A DNA stretch of 64,000 nt from Campylobacter sputorum subsp. sputorum (GCF_008245005.1 NZ_CP043427.1:1426001-1490000), one strand, 5' to 3'. Positions 17,154-27,007 are shown, counted from the first letter of the stretch. The notes: generated by a model from the sequence alone, not told the origin. A program made the numbers and translations.

Positions 17154-17833
17154 ATCATGTCAACCATTTTTAAAATAAAATCTGCACTATTTTTCGCACT
17201 CTCAACTAAAAATTTATCAAAATCAAATTCAGCTCCACCGCTAGCCTCATCACTTATAGCACGAAGTATAAAAAATGGTACCCCAAGCGATACACAAACA
17301 AGAGCAACTGATGCACCCTCCATCTCTACTGCATCAGCTTTAAATGTTTCTTTTATCCACTCTTTTCTTTCTTTACTGCATACAAACTGATCCCCACTTG
17401 CTATAATTCCACTCATTAAATTTATCCCAAGTTTCCTAGCAACATCGTTTGCTAGTGCATTTAGTCTAACATCGCTTTTAGAAAAAACATCAATTCCTGG
17501 AACATATCCATATGGATGACCAAAAGCCGTTATATCCAAATCATGCTGAACAAGTGATGTAGCATAAAGTATATCGCCTATTTTCAAATCTTCATTTAAA
17601 GCTCCTGCAACACCTGTAAAAAGCAAAATTTCAGCCCCAAATTTTTCTATCATTATGGTTGCACTTAGAGATGAATTTACTTTGCCTATTTTAGAATAAG
17701 CAATAATTAATTCGTGATTTTTATAGTTTGCTATATAAAATTTATTATTACCATGAGAAATTACATCATATTTAAGCGTTTGCAATAATGGAAAAATTTC
17801 CTCCTCCATTGCTCCAAGAATAGCTATTTTCAC
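17150..17833 (-). CDS. mtnN: MTA/SAH (and aminodeoxyfutalosine) nucleosidase
   Basis: It cleaves adenine from methylthioadenosine, S-adenosylhomocysteine and, in Campylobacter and Helicobacter, 6-amino-6-deoxyfutalosine for menaquinone. The family start MKIAILGAMEEE and the substrate-binding VEMEGASVALV are visible. At 227 residues it has normal length. It abuts fabD with no spacer and overlaps ttcA. MqnD and an MqnP-like prenyltransferase are also in this window, supporting the futalosine role. Confidence 0.93.
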   Translation of the reverse strand: MKIAILGAMEEEIFPLLQTLKYDVISHGNNKFYIANYKNHELIIAYSKIGKVNSSLSATIMIEKFGAEILLFTGVAGALNEDLKIGDILYATSLVQHDLDITAFGHPYGYVPGIDVFSKSDVRLNALANDVARKLGINLMSGIIASGDQFVCSKERKEWIKETFKADAVEMEGASVALVCVSLGVPFFILRAISDEASGGAEFDFDKFLVESAKNSADFILKMVDMI

Positions 17834-18763
17834 TTATTTCTCCTCCATTATTTTACAAAATTCATCAAGCGATTTTATATCAAAAATAGCATAAGTTGGC
17901 TTTTGTGTGATTTTTTTATTCATTCCTTTTAAAACACTAGATCCAATTTCTACAAAAAAATCTACTTCGTTTTCTATATTTTGTATACTTTGTTTGTATA
18001 AAACTGGTTTTACTAATTGCTCTTTTAGCAAAACAAGGGCTTCATTTTTTGTATTATAAGACTTAGAGCTAACATTTGAAATAACTTTTAAAAAACTATT
18101 TTTTATGATTGGCTCTATCTCATTTACTAATTTATCACAAGCTAAATTTAAAATTGGACAATGGCTGGCAACACTCATATTTAAAAGCATTGCTCTTTTT
18201 GCTCCAGCTTCTTTGAAAACAGTTTCAGCATTTGCAAGGTCTTTTTTTAATCCAGCTATTACTATTTGTCCATTGCAGTTGTAGTTAGCTGCCCAAATTT
18301 GTGCTCCATCTTTCCTAGCATTATCGCAAATTTGCTCTACCTTTTCATCATCTAAATCCAAAACAACCATCATTGAGGCATCTTTACCAGAACAAGCTTC
18401 TTGCATAAATTTACCACGCAAATTTACCAATCTTATAACTTCTCTTAACTCTATTGCGCCATTTGCACCAAGAGCAGCAAATTCTCCTAAAGAATGTCCC
18501 AAACCAAGGCTTTGTTTTAAATTTAGTCGCTCTTGCAAAGCAAGTAATATCATAAATGAATTGAGCACAATAGCAGGTTGTGTAAATTCGCTTATATTTA
18601 AATTTTCATTTTCACTAAAAAGCAATTTTTTAAAATCTATCTTACATAAATCACTGCTAGTGTCTAAAAGTTCTCTTGCTACACTAAATTCTTCATATAT
18701 ATCAAAGCCCATTCCCGGTTTTTGAGAGCCTTGTCCTGGGAAAATAAATCCTATTTTATCCAT
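17834..18763 (-). CDS. fabD: Malonyl-CoA:ACP transacylase
   Basis: It loads malonyl groups on acyl carrier protein for fatty acid synthesis. GQGSQ is at the N-terminus, the nucleophile elbow is GLGHSLGEFAALG, and the catalytic His is in SVASHCPIL. At 309 residues it has normal length. It lies between slyD and mtnN in a tight operon. Confidence 0.96.
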   Translation of the reverse strand: MDKIGFIFPGQGSQKPGMGFDIYEEFSVARELLDTSSDLCKIDFKKLLFSENENLNISEFTQPAIVLNSFMILLALQERLNLKQSLGLGHSLGEFAALGANGAIELREVIRLVNLRGKFMQEACSGKDASMMVVLDLDDEKVEQICDNARKDGAQIWAANYNCNGQIVIAGLKKDLANAETVFKEAGAKRAMLLNMSVASHCPILNLACDKLVNEIEPIIKNSFLKVISNVSSKSYNTKNEALVLLKEQLVKPVLYKQSIQNIENEVDFFVEIGSSVLKGMNKKITQKPTYAIFDIKSLDEFCKIMEEK

Positions 18764-18778
18764 AAAAATACCTAAAAA

Positions 18779-19381
18779 TTATTTATCGTGTTTATGTCCG
18801 CCGCAGCATTCATGGTCTTTTTCATGATGGTGACCACCGCAGCATTCGTGTTCGTGATGATGTCCGCCGCCACAACATTTGTGATCTTTTTCATGGCTAT
18901 GTCCGCCACAAGAACAAACATGAGCATTAGCAACATTACCTGTTAAAATTTCATCCTCCGTAGCATCTCTAATATCAGTAATTTTTACATTAAATTCCAA
19001 ATCCTTGCCAGCGTATGGATGATTAAAATCAACTATCACTGTTTTTTCGCCTATATTTTTTACAATAACTCTAGCAGTTGTGCCGTCCTCTCCTTCTCCA
19101 AAAAGCTCCATGCCTTCATGTAAATCTATACCGGCAAATTGCTCTTTATCTATCTCTTGAAGTGCCTTATCATCATATTCTCCAGCTGCGTCAACTGCTT
19201 TTATGTTTATAAGTTTTTCTTCGCCTATGCCCATTTTACAAACTTCTTTTTCTAAAGCCTCGATAATATGACCTCTGCCTGTAAGAAACGATATCTCTTG
19301 ATGATTAAAATTGGATTCTAAAATATCTTTTGTATTTGCATCTTTTAACTCATAAAACATTGATATTACTTTGTTTTGCAT
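18779..19381 (-). CDS. slyD: SlyD-like FKBP-type peptidyl-prolyl isomerase with His/Cys metal-binding tail
   Basis: It is a folding helper and metallochaperone. The FKBP part carries the SlyD-type inserted flap. The C-terminal 45 residues are tandem His/Cys units built on CCGG and HHH (for example KCCGGGHHHEHECCGGHHHE), fit for nickel or zinc binding. The underlying DNA is a degenerate tandem repeat. I set the start at ATG 19381 because AGGAGA precedes it; the longer frame from 19429 adds 16 residues without a ribosome site. The protein has 200 residues. It heads slyD–fabD–mtnN–ttcA. Confidence 0.93.
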   Translation of the reverse strand: MQNKVISMFYELKDANTKDILESNFNHQEISFLTGRGHIIEALEKEVCKMGIGEEKLINIKAVDAAGEYDDKALQEIDKEQFAGIDLHEGMELFGEGEDGTTARVIVKNIGEKTVIVDFNHPYAGKDLEFNVKITDIRDATEDEILTGNVANAHVCSCGGHSHEKDHKCCGGGHHHEHECCGGHHHEKDHECCGGHKHDK

Positions 19382-19405
19382 ATTCTCTCCTAATAAATTT
19401 GTATG

Positions 19406-19411
19406 ATTGTA
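19406..19411 (-). promoter_or_regulatory. -10 element TACAAT for slyD operon
   Basis: ATGCTACAAT on the minus strand lies 25 bases upstream of ATG 19381, which also supports that start over 19429. Confidence 0.45.
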
Positions 19412-19495
19412 GCATATTATAAATAACAAATTTATAAACCATAATTAAAAGATAATGAAGTTTTATTGAAAATTATAAAAATTAAATTTAAGTGT

Positions 19496-19532
19496 TTTAC
19501 TAAAACAACTTTTTTATAGCTGTTTTAGTAAA
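19496..19532 (-). terminator. Hairpin downstream of trxB
   Basis: A perfect 12-bp inverted repeat (TTTACTAAAACA / TGTTTTAGTAAA) with a 13-base loop begins 5 bases after the trxB stop. The minus-strand T tract is not immediate, so efficiency is uncertain. Confidence 0.55.
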
Positions 19533-19536
19533 TTTT

Positions 19537-20475
19537 TTAATGAAGCATTTCTATGTATGAAATCGCACCAAGTCCAGCTATAGCACCGTCACTTGCAGCA
19601 CACACAACTTGACGAGGAGCATCTATTCTGATATCGCCAGCAGCAAACAGACCCTCGATGGATGTTTTCATTTTCAAATCCACTATAACTTCGTTATTTT
19701 TACTTATATCACATAGATAAGATCCATCAGTTTGCTTTAAAACATCATTATTTACATTAAGTCCAACAAAGGTAAAAATACCAGGAACTTTTATATCTCT
19801 AGTTTTTCCATCATTAAATTTAACAATGACATCTGTAACGCCGCTTTTATCGCCTTTTATCTCATCAACAACGCCATTTAAAACTAACTCTATTTTTTGA
19901 TTTTTCTTTACTTTTTCCACAGTAACTGGCGCGGCTCTAAAAGCATCTCTTCTATGAACTAGATAAACTTTTGAACATATATTTGCTAAGTAAAGTGCTT
20001 CTTCTAATGCCGTATCTCCGCCACCAACTACAACTACTTCTTTATTTTTATAAAAAAAACCATCGCAAGTTGCACATGTGCTTACGCCTCTGCCAAAAAA
20101 CTCATCTTCGCCCTTACAACCAACTTTTTTAGGAACAGCACCAGTACAAACAATCACAGTTTTAGCTTTTACTTCTTTATTGCCCTCTAAAATAACGCTA
20201 AATGTTTTGTCATCGTTTTTGATTACTCTTTCAACTAAAGCCATTTCGTGCTTTAGCCCAAAACGTTGAGACTGCTCTATCCAAGGTGTCATAAAATCCA
20301 TTCCGTTTTGAACTTGTGCGACTCCTGGATAATTCTCTAGCTCAGAACTAGATGTTATCTGACCTCCGGGCATTCCTTTGTCAAACATAATAACATTTTT
20401 TAGCCCACCGCGAGTTGCATAGAGTCCTGCACTAAGCCCAGCTGGTCCTCCACCAATAATTGCCAAATCAAGCAT
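19537..20475 (-). CDS. trxB: Thioredoxin reductase
   Basis: It is a flavoprotein that reduces thioredoxin with NADPH. The FAD motif GGGPAG is at the N-terminus and the redox pair is Cys134/Cys137 in [11 protein letters not shown] second dinucleotide motif ([13 protein letters not shown]) and the C-terminal GLFAAGDI follow. At 312 residues it has normal length. It is cotranscribed with trxA, 14 bases upstream, and serves Tpx and other thiol enzymes. Confidence 0.97.
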   Translation of the reverse strand: MLDLAIIGGGPAGLSAGLYATRGGLKNVIMFDKGMPGGQITSSSELENYPGVAQVQNGMDFMTPWIEQSQRFGLKHEMALVERVIKNDDKTFSVILEGNKEVKAKTVIVCTGAVPKKVGCKGEDEFFGRGVSTCATCDGFFYKNKEVVVVGGGDTALEEALYLANICSKVYLVHRRDAFRAAPVTVEKVKKNQKIELVLNGVVDEIKGDKSGVTDVIVKFNDGKTRDIKVPGIFTFVGLNVNNDVLKQTDGSYLCDISKNNEVIVDLKMKTSIEGLFAAGDIRIDAPRQVVCAASDGAIAGLGAISYIEMLH

Positions 20476-20489
20476 ATCTAAAACCTAAA

Positions 20490-20804
20490 TTACAATAGTG
20501 CGTTTAGCTTATCGCTTAAAGCTTGTTTTGATTGTGCTCCTATAACTTGATCTTTTAATTCACCATCTTTGAAAAATAGTATTGTAGGGATTGATCTTAT
20601 GCCATATTGAGCAGCCAAATCTTGAGCTTCATCAGTATTTACTTTACAAACTTTAGCTTTTCCTTCAAAATCAGCAGCCAACTCTTCTATAACTGGAGCA
20701 AGCATCCTGCAAGGTCCGCACCACGGAGCCCAAAAATCAACTAAAGCAACACCACTTTTTACTTCATCAAAATTTGAAGCATCTAATTCTATGTATTTTC
20801 CCAT
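20490..20804 (-). CDS. trxA: Thioredoxin
   Basis: It is the general disulfide reductase. The active site is WAPWCGPC with Cys29 and Cys32, and the cis-Pro loop is IRSIPTI. At 104 residues it has normal length. The ATG follows AGGAG, with a TATAAT upstream. It is the first gene of trxA-trxB. Confidence 0.97.
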   Translation of the reverse strand: MGKYIELDASNFDEVKSGVALVDFWAPWCGPCRMLAPVIEELAADFEGKAKVCKVNTDEAQDLAAQYGIRSIPTILFFKDGELKDQVIGAQSKQALSDKLNALL

Positions 20805-20832
20805 TATTTTCTCCTAAATTTATTTGTATGCC

Positions 20833-20838
20833 ATTATA
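20833..20838 (-). promoter_or_regulatory. -10 element TATAAT for trxA-trxB
   Basis: TTTAGTATAAT on the minus strand lies 29 bases upstream of the trxA ATG, in the 50-base gap after yraN. Confidence 0.5.
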
Positions 20839-20854
20839 CTAAAAAAATATTAAA

Positions 20855-21193
20855 TCAAACACTAACATTTTGTATAAAATCTATTTGATTTTTCTGTATT
20901 ATTATCACATCAACTTGAAAATCATTAGCAATATTATGTTTTTGTATATATAAATTTATAGCCTTTAAAATTTTATTATATTTACTTTTAGTAATGCGAT
21001 ATAAAGCCTCATAGTTGCCAGCTGTAGCTTTTACTTCAATAAAATGATAGATATCATCTTTTTTAGCGATTATATCTATCTCACCAACTTTTGTTTTATA
21101 ATTTCTACAAACTATATCAAAAGACTCTTTTTTTAAAAAACTAACAGCATTATCTTCACTATCAAAACCAAAAATATACTCTTTTAGTCCCAA
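20855..21193 (-). CDS. YraN-family (UPF0102) putative endonuclease-like protein
   Basis: It has 112 residues, matching the UPF0102 family. The restriction-endonuclease-like core is visible: NYKTKVGEIDIIAKKDD followed by HFIEVKAT, giving the E...D...ExK pattern. The biochemical role is unproven. The start is TTG, one base after the hom stop. It is the last gene of alaC–hom–yraN. Confidence 0.88.
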   Translation of the reverse strand: MGLKEYIFGFDSEDNAVSFLKKESFDIVCRNYKTKVGEIDIIAKKDDIYHFIEVKATAGNYEALYRITKSKYNKILKAINLYIQKHNIANDFQVDVIIIQKNQIDFIQNVSV

Positions 21194-21194
21194 G

Positions 21195-22460
21195 CTAACT
21201 TTCTATCCTAATCATAAATGGTTTAGCTTTGATATAGCTTTCTTTTTCTAAAATTGAAAAAACTTTTTTAACATCTCTTTCCAAACTAGTATGAGTTATA
21301 AAAAATAGCGTTGCAACATCTTCATCTTCTTTTTTTGGCTTTTGTAAAAATGTGTCTATTGAGAGATTGTTTTGGCTCATAATATTTGTTATTTTTGCTA
21401 AAACGCCTATATTATCCTCAACTTTTAATCTAAAATAATATTTCGTTCTTATATCATTACTATCTATGAGTTTTAAATTTACACCCTCTAGAGATTTTTT
21501 ATACCCTAGCATAGGTCTTGAACTATTTGTAGCTATATCTATAAGATCACTTATAACTGCACTTGCAGTTGCCTTTCCACCGGCTCCTGGACCATAATAC
21601 ATAGTCTCTCCAACAACATCTCCAAAAACACTAACACCATTCATAACGCCATCAACTTTGGCAATCATATTGTTTTTATCAATTAAAGCTGGATGAACTC
21701 TAAGCTCAACATTATTGCCATTTCTTTTTGCAACGCAGATTAATTTTATCACAAACTCAAACTCATTTGCAAAATAAATATCATCAAGAGTTATATTTTC
21801 TATACCTTCTATCAAAATATCTTCTGGATCGCCATGAACTCCATAAGCAATGCTTGCTAGTATCAAAAGCTTATGAGCTGCGTCAAATCCACCTATATCG
21901 AAAGTTGGATCCGCTTCTGCGTATCCTAATTCTTGTGCTTTTTTAAGTATTTCATCAAAATGAAAACCTTTTTGCATCATATTTGTAAGTATATAATTAC
22001 TAGTTCCATTCATTATGCCTACAATTTTTTGTATATGATTAGCACTAAGTCCTTCTCTTAAAACTTTTATAATAGGTATCCCACCAGCAACACTAGCCTC
22101 ATAACCAAAATGAGTATCTCCTGCTAAATTTTGAAGCTTATATCTGTGATAAGCAAGCATTGCTTTATTTGCCGTAACAACCGGCTTTTTGTTTTTTAAA
22201 ATTTTACTAATTATATTATAAGGCTCATCTATGCCGCCCATTAATTCCACAAAAACATCTATATCATCTCTAGCTATAACGGCATTTAAGTCATCACTTA
22301 AAGGTATATTTACATTTCTATTTTTATCTAAATTTTTAACTACACCGATAACAGGGGTGATTTCAACTCCTGCTCTAGCAGATATAACTTGCTTATTTTT
22401 TATAAGAGTATTGGCAACCTCACAGCCAACTGTTCCAACACCAAGTATTGCTACATTCAT
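21195..22460 (-). CDS. hom: Homoserine dehydrogenase
   Basis: It reduces aspartate semialdehyde to homoserine for threonine and methionine. The NAD(P) motif is AILGVGTVGCEVA. The catalytic region has GIMNGTSNYIL and AELGYAEADPT-like sequence (QELGYAEADPTFDIGG). A C-terminal ACT domain (about residues 345-420, starting LKVEDNIGVLAKITNIM) probably mediates threonine feedback. At 421 residues it has normal length. It overlaps alaC by 4 bases. Confidence 0.96.
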   Translation of the reverse strand: MNVAILGVGTVGCEVANTLIKNKQVISARAGVEITPVIGVVKNLDKNRNVNIPLSDDLNAVIARDDIDVFVELMGGIDEPYNIISKILKNKKPVVTANKAMLAYHRYKLQNLAGDTHFGYEASVAGGIPIIKVLREGLSANHIQKIVGIMNGTSNYILTNMMQKGFHFDEILKKAQELGYAEADPTFDIGGFDAAHKLLILASIAYGVHGDPEDILIEGIENITLDDIYFANEFEFVIKLICVAKRNGNNVELRVHPALIDKNNMIAKVDGVMNGVSVFGDVVGETMYYGPGAGGKATASAVISDLIDIATNSSRPMLGYKKSLEGVNLKLIDSNDIRTKYYFRLKVEDNIGVLAKITNIMSQNNLSIDTFLQKPKKEDEDVATLFFITHTSLERDVKKVFSILEKESYIKAKPFMIRIES

Positions 22461-23662
22461 AGAAGTTCTTTAAAATATTTTTTTACATTTCTTGCAGCTT
22501 GACGAATTCTATTTTCATTTTCTATAAGTGCAATTCTAACATAATCATCACCAGCTACACCAAAACCAATCCCTGGGCTTACTGCAACCCCTGCTTTTGT
22601 AATAAGCTCTTTTGAAAATTCCATACTTTTTAAATTAAGATTTTGTGGGATTTTTGCCCATACAAACATAGATGCTCTAGGTTTTTGCATACTCCAACCA
22701 GCATTATCAAACGCTTCAAGCAAAACATCTCTTCTTTTTATATATTGTTCTCTTATCTCTTCCACGCACTCTTGCGGTCCATCAAGAGCCACAGTTGCAG
22801 CAACCTGAATAGGCGTAAACATACCATAATCTAGCCATGATTTTATTTTTTTAAGAGCGGCAATTAATTTTTTATTTCCACAAATAAATCCGACTCTCCA
22901 ACCTGCCATATTATAAGTTTTTGAAAGAGTATAAGCCTCAACTGCCACATCTTTAGCGCCATCGACCTCAAAAATAGAAGGGGCTTTATATCCATCAAAT
23001 GCAAGCTCAGCATATGCAATATCACTAATGATATAAAATCTCTCTTTTTTAGCCATAGCCACAAGTCTTTCATAGAAACTTTTTTCAACAGTGACAGTAG
23101 TTGGATTGTGAGGAAAATTTACAACAACATATTTTGGTTTTGGTATGCTTTCATCAAAAGTTTTTTGCAAATCTTGAAAAAATTTATCTTCATCAAGTTT
23201 TAAATCATCAGTATAAATAAGAGGCATTTTAGCAACATTACCACCAGCAATTATAAATGCTTGAGTGTGTATAGGATAAGCAGGATCTGGTACAACGGCA
23301 ACATCGCCTGGATTAATTATCGCAGTAACTAGATGCACGAAGCCCTCTTTGCTTCCCATGGTAGCGACTATCTCTGTTTGTGGGTCTAAATCAACATCAT
23401 AACTTCTTTTATACCAGTTTGAACAAGCTAATCTAAGCTTATAAATTCCCTGACTAACAGAATATCCATGAGTTTTATCTTTCAATGCACTTTCGCAAAG
23501 TTTTTGAACAATGTGATCAGGTGTTCTACCAGAAGGATTTCCCATGGAAAAATCTATAATATCCTCGCCATTTCTACGAGCAGCCATCTTGATTTCATTA
23601 ACTTCAGCAAAAACATAGTTTGGAAGTCTTTCTATTCTATTAAAACGAATTTCATCAAACAT
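22457..23662 (-). CDS. alaC: AlaC-like class I/II aminotransferase
   Basis: It is a PLP enzyme of fold type I. The start (RIERLPNYVFAEVNEIKMAA) and the DIIDFSMGNPSGRTP segment are close to E. coli AlaC (glutamate–pyruvate aminotransferase) as remembered. The PLP lysine is Lys248 in TLSKTYNMAGWRVGF. At 401 residues it has normal length. It overlaps hom by 4 bases, so it is cotranscribed with threonine-pathway genes. Other amino acid specificities of the family cannot be excluded. Confidence 0.88.
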   Translation of the reverse strand: MFDEIRFNRIERLPNYVFAEVNEIKMAARRNGEDIIDFSMGNPSGRTPDHIVQKLCESALKDKTHGYSVSQGIYKLRLACSNWYKRSYDVDLDPQTEIVATMGSKEGFVHLVTAIINPGDVAVVPDPAYPIHTQAFIIAGGNVAKMPLIYTDDLKLDEDKFFQDLQKTFDESIPKPKYVVVNFPHNPTTVTVEKSFYERLVAMAKKERFYIISDIAYAELAFDGYKAPSIFEVDGAKDVAVEAYTLSKTYNMAGWRVGFICGNKKLIAALKKIKSWLDYGMFTPIQVAATVALDGPQECVEEIREQYIKRRDVLLEAFDNAGWSMQKPRASMFVWAKIPQNLNLKSMEFSKELITKAGVAVSPGIGFGVAGDDYVRIALIENENRIRQAARNVKKYFKELL

Positions 23663-23675
23663 ATTTTTTCCTTTA

Positions 23676-24317
23676 TTATCTTGAATGAATATAAATATTT
23701 AATCCACGCTTTATATTTTCTAAATTTTTTGCATCGCTTATAACTATATAATAAGCATTTTGCGGTATTGGCAAAGTAAATGACCTAAGAGGCTTATCCC
23801 TTGTTTGAGCAGATATCAAATTCATATCTTCATCTAAAATTTTAACATTAACAAACCAGTTATCTCCTGGTTTTGCCATTATTTCTATGCTTTGAGAATT
23901 TCTTATATCAACCACATAATCTTCAAGTGGTCTTTGAAGTTCGATTAATTTATTTTTTTCATATTGATTAGTTTGCAAAATACTTTTTGATAAACTTAAA
24001 GAATACAGATAATATCCATTGCTTGTTTTACTATCCAATATGATAATATTGCGTTTTTTTAGCTCATTTAACAAAGCTGTTCCATCAAAAGGATGATTAG
24101 TTTCTAAAAAAACTTCTAAAACCGAGCCATTTTGTGAGTTTTGAAAATTTTTGATTAAAACAAAACTATATCCTAGACTTTCTAAGCTGTCATTAATTTG
24201 TCTTGCAAACAGCGGCGTTGCTTTAGTATCTAGCGTAAATCTAATCGTAACATCGGTTGCATAAGCATAAATAGACAAAAATAAAATGCTTACAAAAAAA
24301 ATGAACTTTTTTACCAC
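23676..24317 (-). CDS. Conserved periplasmic protein, unknown function
   Basis: It has 213 residues with an N-terminal signal peptide (MVKKFIFFVSILFLSIYAYA). The mature part is predicted alpha/beta with no motif I recognise. The start is GTG, overlapping the end of the upstream RodZ-like gene by 7 bases, so the two are translationally coupled. The position between a RodZ-like gene and alaC is as in C. jejuni (Cj0151c region, remembered). A cell-envelope role is a guess from context only. Confidence 0.75.
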   Translation of the reverse strand: MVKKFIFFVSILFLSIYAYATDVTIRFTLDTKATPLFARQINDSLESLGYSFVLIKNFQNSQNGSVLEVFLETNHPFDGTALLNELKKRNIIILDSKTSNGYYLYSLSLSKSILQTNQYEKNKLIELQRPLEDYVVDIRNSQSIEIMAKPGDNWFVNVKILDEDMNLISAQTRDKPLRSFTLPIPQNAYYIVISDAKNLENIKRGLNIYIHSR

Positions 24318-25246
24318 GCTTTACCTTTATTCATACTCATAAATTCATCAGCACTAATAGACTTAAACTCTCCATCTTTAACTAAAAATCTAGTAGAAAC
24401 ACTAGTACCCGATGGTCTGTTTTCACCATCAATATCAATACTAAAATCGCCATGCCCTGTTAAAATAAGTTGTGGTTTACTCATATCCACTTCATAATCT
24501 TTATTTGTAGTAATCGTTTTTTTAGCACCATTATCAAGATTTATTGTGCCTATCCAAATGGATTTTTGTGGTTTTATAATAACTTTTTGCATTTTGCTTG
24601 AAATCATACTAGCAAAAGAACTATTTTTATCTAAATTTGATGCATTTTCATCTTTTTTTATACTATTTTCTATAGAATTTAAAGATATATTCTCATCTAA
24701 ATTTACCAAAGTGGAGCTATTTTTATCAAAAATTGTTAAATTTTCATCGACTAAACTAGCATTTACTTCAATTATATTTTTGGTATTATTATCGTCTATG
24801 ATAGTTTTTTCTACATTTTCTACAACTTTTGAATCTGAATAAACAACGCTTCTGTTTTCATCGTTTAACATATTTGGTATCATGCTTAGATATTTTGCAG
24901 CATCAAAAAACCATGCTAAAAACACAACCAAAATAACTATAAAAATCATTAAAGAAGTTGAGTTAGACTTATCTTTTTGCCTATATGCTGGAATTTTTGG
25001 CGAAACAAAAGGTGTTTGAGATATATCTTGAGTATTTGCAAGAGAGTATTCTTCATACTCTTTCATCCAACTTTCAAAATCTATATCATACTCTCTAGAC
25101 AAGATTTTCACATAACCTTTAACATTTTTCCTACATAAAGCTTGAAAATCTTTTTCCATAATTGCTTCTAAGTATTTTAACTCAATGTGAGTTTTTCTAG
25201 CTACCTCTTTTAAGCCTATTTCTTTTAACATATTTATGTTATTCAT
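24311..25246 (-). CDS. RodZ-like membrane protein with N-terminal HTH
   Basis: It has 311 residues. The N-terminus is a helix-turn-helix of the RodZ type (LKEIGLKEVARKTHIELKYL). A single membrane helix follows near residues 100-118 (SLMIFIVILVVFLAWFF), then an Asn/Asp-rich linker and a C-terminal beta domain from about residue 225 (RodZ C-terminal-like). RodZ links MreB to the envelope in rods and curved cells. It overlaps the SpoU gene upstream and the periplasmic gene downstream. Confidence 0.8.
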   Translation of the reverse strand: MNNINMLKEIGLKEVARKTHIELKYLEAIMEKDFQALCRKNVKGYVKILSREYDIDFESWMKEYEEYSLANTQDISQTPFVSPKIPAYRQKDKSNSTSLMIFIVILVVFLAWFFDAAKYLSMIPNMLNDENRSVVYSDSKVVENVEKTIIDDNNTKNIIEVNASLVDENLTIFDKNSSTLVNLDENISLNSIENSIKKDENASNLDKNSSFASMISSKMQKVIIKPQKSIWIGTINLDNGAKKTITTNKDYEVDMSKPQLILTGHGDFSIDIDGENRPSGTSVSTRFLVKDGEFKSISADEFMSMNKGKAW

Positions 25247-25919
25247 TCATAATCCTATAGCATATTATTGCAAAAGCTGCACTTACATTTAGAGAATCAA
25301 AACTATTTTTCATACAAATCCCAAGGCATTTATCAGATTTTGATATAACTTTTTTTGGGATTCCCTCACCTTCACTCCCCATAATCAATGCTGTTTTTGT
25401 TTCAAATTTAATATTTTTAACATCTTCTCCGCCACTTGCGGTAGAATAAACACTAAATCCGCTCTGTTTTAGCTCATTTATCAAACTAAGCCCATCTTTA
25501 CAAACACAAATAGGTATTTCATAAGCTGCACCGCTACTTGTTCTAATAATACCTTCCATGGCTACACTTTTTGATACTATCACAACAGCTTGCATACCAA
25601 GAGCATAAGCAGTTCTTATGATGGCACCTATATTTCCAACATCGCTAAGTCCGTATAAAATCACTATCTTGTCAAATTTTTTAACTTCTGATATATCACA
25701 AAAAACAAAATCCTCAACTTCAGCCAAAAAACCTTGATGATTCCCGCCTCTAGCTAATGCTTGAGCTTTTTTAAAATCCGCTCTTTTTACTTCTAAATTT
25801 GCTTTAATTATTTGATTAAAGATACCTTTATCGCACTCTTTTGCCAAATAAACACATTTTATTATATCTTTTTTATTGCTTAAAATATGTAAAAAAAGCT
25901 GTTTTCCATAAATAATCAT
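25239..25919 (-). CDS. SpoU/TrmH-family 2'-O-methyltransferase (RlmB-like)
   Basis: It methylates a ribose in rRNA or tRNA using SAM. The SPOUT trefoil-knot motifs are present: NIGAIIRTAYALG, MGSEGEGIP and SLNVSAAFAIICY. At 226 residues it has a short N-terminal substrate-binding domain as in RlmB. The substrate (23S G2251 or a tRNA) is not decided by sequence. It lies between rsmI and the RodZ-like gene. Confidence 0.9.
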   Translation of the reverse strand: MIIYGKQLFLHILSNKKDIIKCVYLAKECDKGIFNQIIKANLEVKRADFKKAQALARGGNHQGFLAEVEDFVFCDISEVKKFDKIVILYGLSDVGNIGAIIRTAYALGMQAVVIVSKSVAMEGIIRTSSGAAYEIPICVCKDGLSLINELKQSGFSVYSTASGGEDVKNIKFETKTALIMGSEGEGIPKKVISKSDKCLGICMKNSFDSLNVSAAFAIICYRIMNE

Positions 25920-25955
25920 GGATTAAATATTACCTAAAAATGTGTAAAAAATAGC

Positions 25956-26768
25956 TTATTTTATTATTTTTTCATATATTTTTTTTGCGTTTTCGCCAGT
26001 TATTTTAGAAAGAAGTTTTGCTTTGATTTTTGGAGCTATATTAAGACTTAAAATATCATCTTGAGTTATGTTTGAATGAGTAATGCCATCACTACCATTT
26101 ACAACAATGCACCATTCGCCTTTTAAATTTGCATTTTTTAAATCATTTAGTAAATTTATAGCAATACCTTTAAATTTGGTTTCAAATTTTTTTGTGGCTT
26201 CTTTGATAGCAAAAATTTCTCTATTTGGGTCTATTTTTGATATATCTTCAATAAGTGAAAAAATTCTTTGCGGGGATTCATATATAACGCTTGGATAAGG
26301 TAAATTTAGTGTATTTTGTAAAGCGACAATTCTATTTCTTGATGTATTTGGTAAAAAACCTATAAATATCCATTCTTTTTCAACCATACCGCTCGCTGCA
26401 ACAGCTAAAAGAGCAGCATTTGAGCCACTTATCACTTCATAAGGTATAGAATTTTTTTGAGCAAATTTAACAAGTTCAATTCCAGGATCACTAATGCATG
26501 GCATTCCAGCATCGCTCACATAGACACAAATTTTGTCAAATATATCAATATTTACATTTCTAAAAAACTCATCACTATTATGCGTATGAAGTGAATAAAA
26601 TCTATCAGGAGAGATGGAAATTTGATATTTTTGATTTAGTAAATTGATTAAAGATTTGCTAACACGAGTATCTTCGCAGATTAAAATCTCACACCTTTTC
26701 AAAATATCCAAAGCGTGAGATGAAATGTCATCTAAATTGCCTATTGGAGTAGGAACAAAATAGAGCAT
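25956..26768 (-). CDS. rsmI: 16S rRNA (cytidine1402-2'-O)-methyltransferase
   Basis: It is a tetrapyrrole-methylase-fold enzyme. It starts LYFVPTPIGNLDDISSHALD and has SDAGMPCISDPG, both diagnostic of RsmI. At 270 residues it has normal length. It overlaps rpmE by one base, in the unit rpmE–rsmI. Confidence 0.95.
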   Translation of the reverse strand: MLYFVPTPIGNLDDISSHALDILKRCEILICEDTRVSKSLINLLNQKYQISISPDRFYSLHTHNSDEFFRNVNIDIFDKICVYVSDAGMPCISDPGIELVKFAQKNSIPYEVISGSNAALLAVAASGMVEKEWIFIGFLPNTSRNRIVALQNTLNLPYPSVIYESPQRIFSLIEDISKIDPNREIFAIKEATKKFETKFKGIAINLLNDLKNANLKGEWCIVVNGSDGITHSNITQDDILSLNIAPKIKAKLLSKITGENAKKIYEKIIK

Positions 26769-26968
26769 TATTTCATGTTATATTTTTTCTTAAACTTATC
26801 AACTCTACCAGCAGAATCAACTATCTTCTCGCTGCCTGTAAAGAATGGGTGACAAGCCGAGCAAATATCTACTCTCATCTCGCTTTTATTTGACATAGTA
26901 GTAAAGCTGTTTCCACAAGCACAAGTAACTTTGCATTCAACATATTCAGGGTGTATTTCTTTTTTCAT
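26768..26968 (-). CDS. rpmE: 50S ribosomal protein L31 (zinc-binding type)
   Basis: It has 66 residues. The zinc ligands of the C+ form are Cys16, Cys18, Cys36 and Cys39 (TCACGNSF and [12 protein letters not shown]). The ATG follows AAGGAA. It has its own -10 and is followed by rsmI. Confidence 0.97.
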   Translation of the reverse strand: MKKEIHPEYVECKVTCACGNSFTTMSNKSEMRVDICSACHPFFTGSEKIVDSAGRVDKFKKKYNMK

Positions 26969-27007
26969 TGTATAATTTCCTTAGGGTATCATTTTTTCAA
27001 AGCTTTT

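Noticed and set aside
19382-19429. Sixteen-residue N-terminal extension of SlyD
   Set aside because: The extension overlaps the probable -10 and lacks a ribosome site; AGGAGA precedes ATG 19381.
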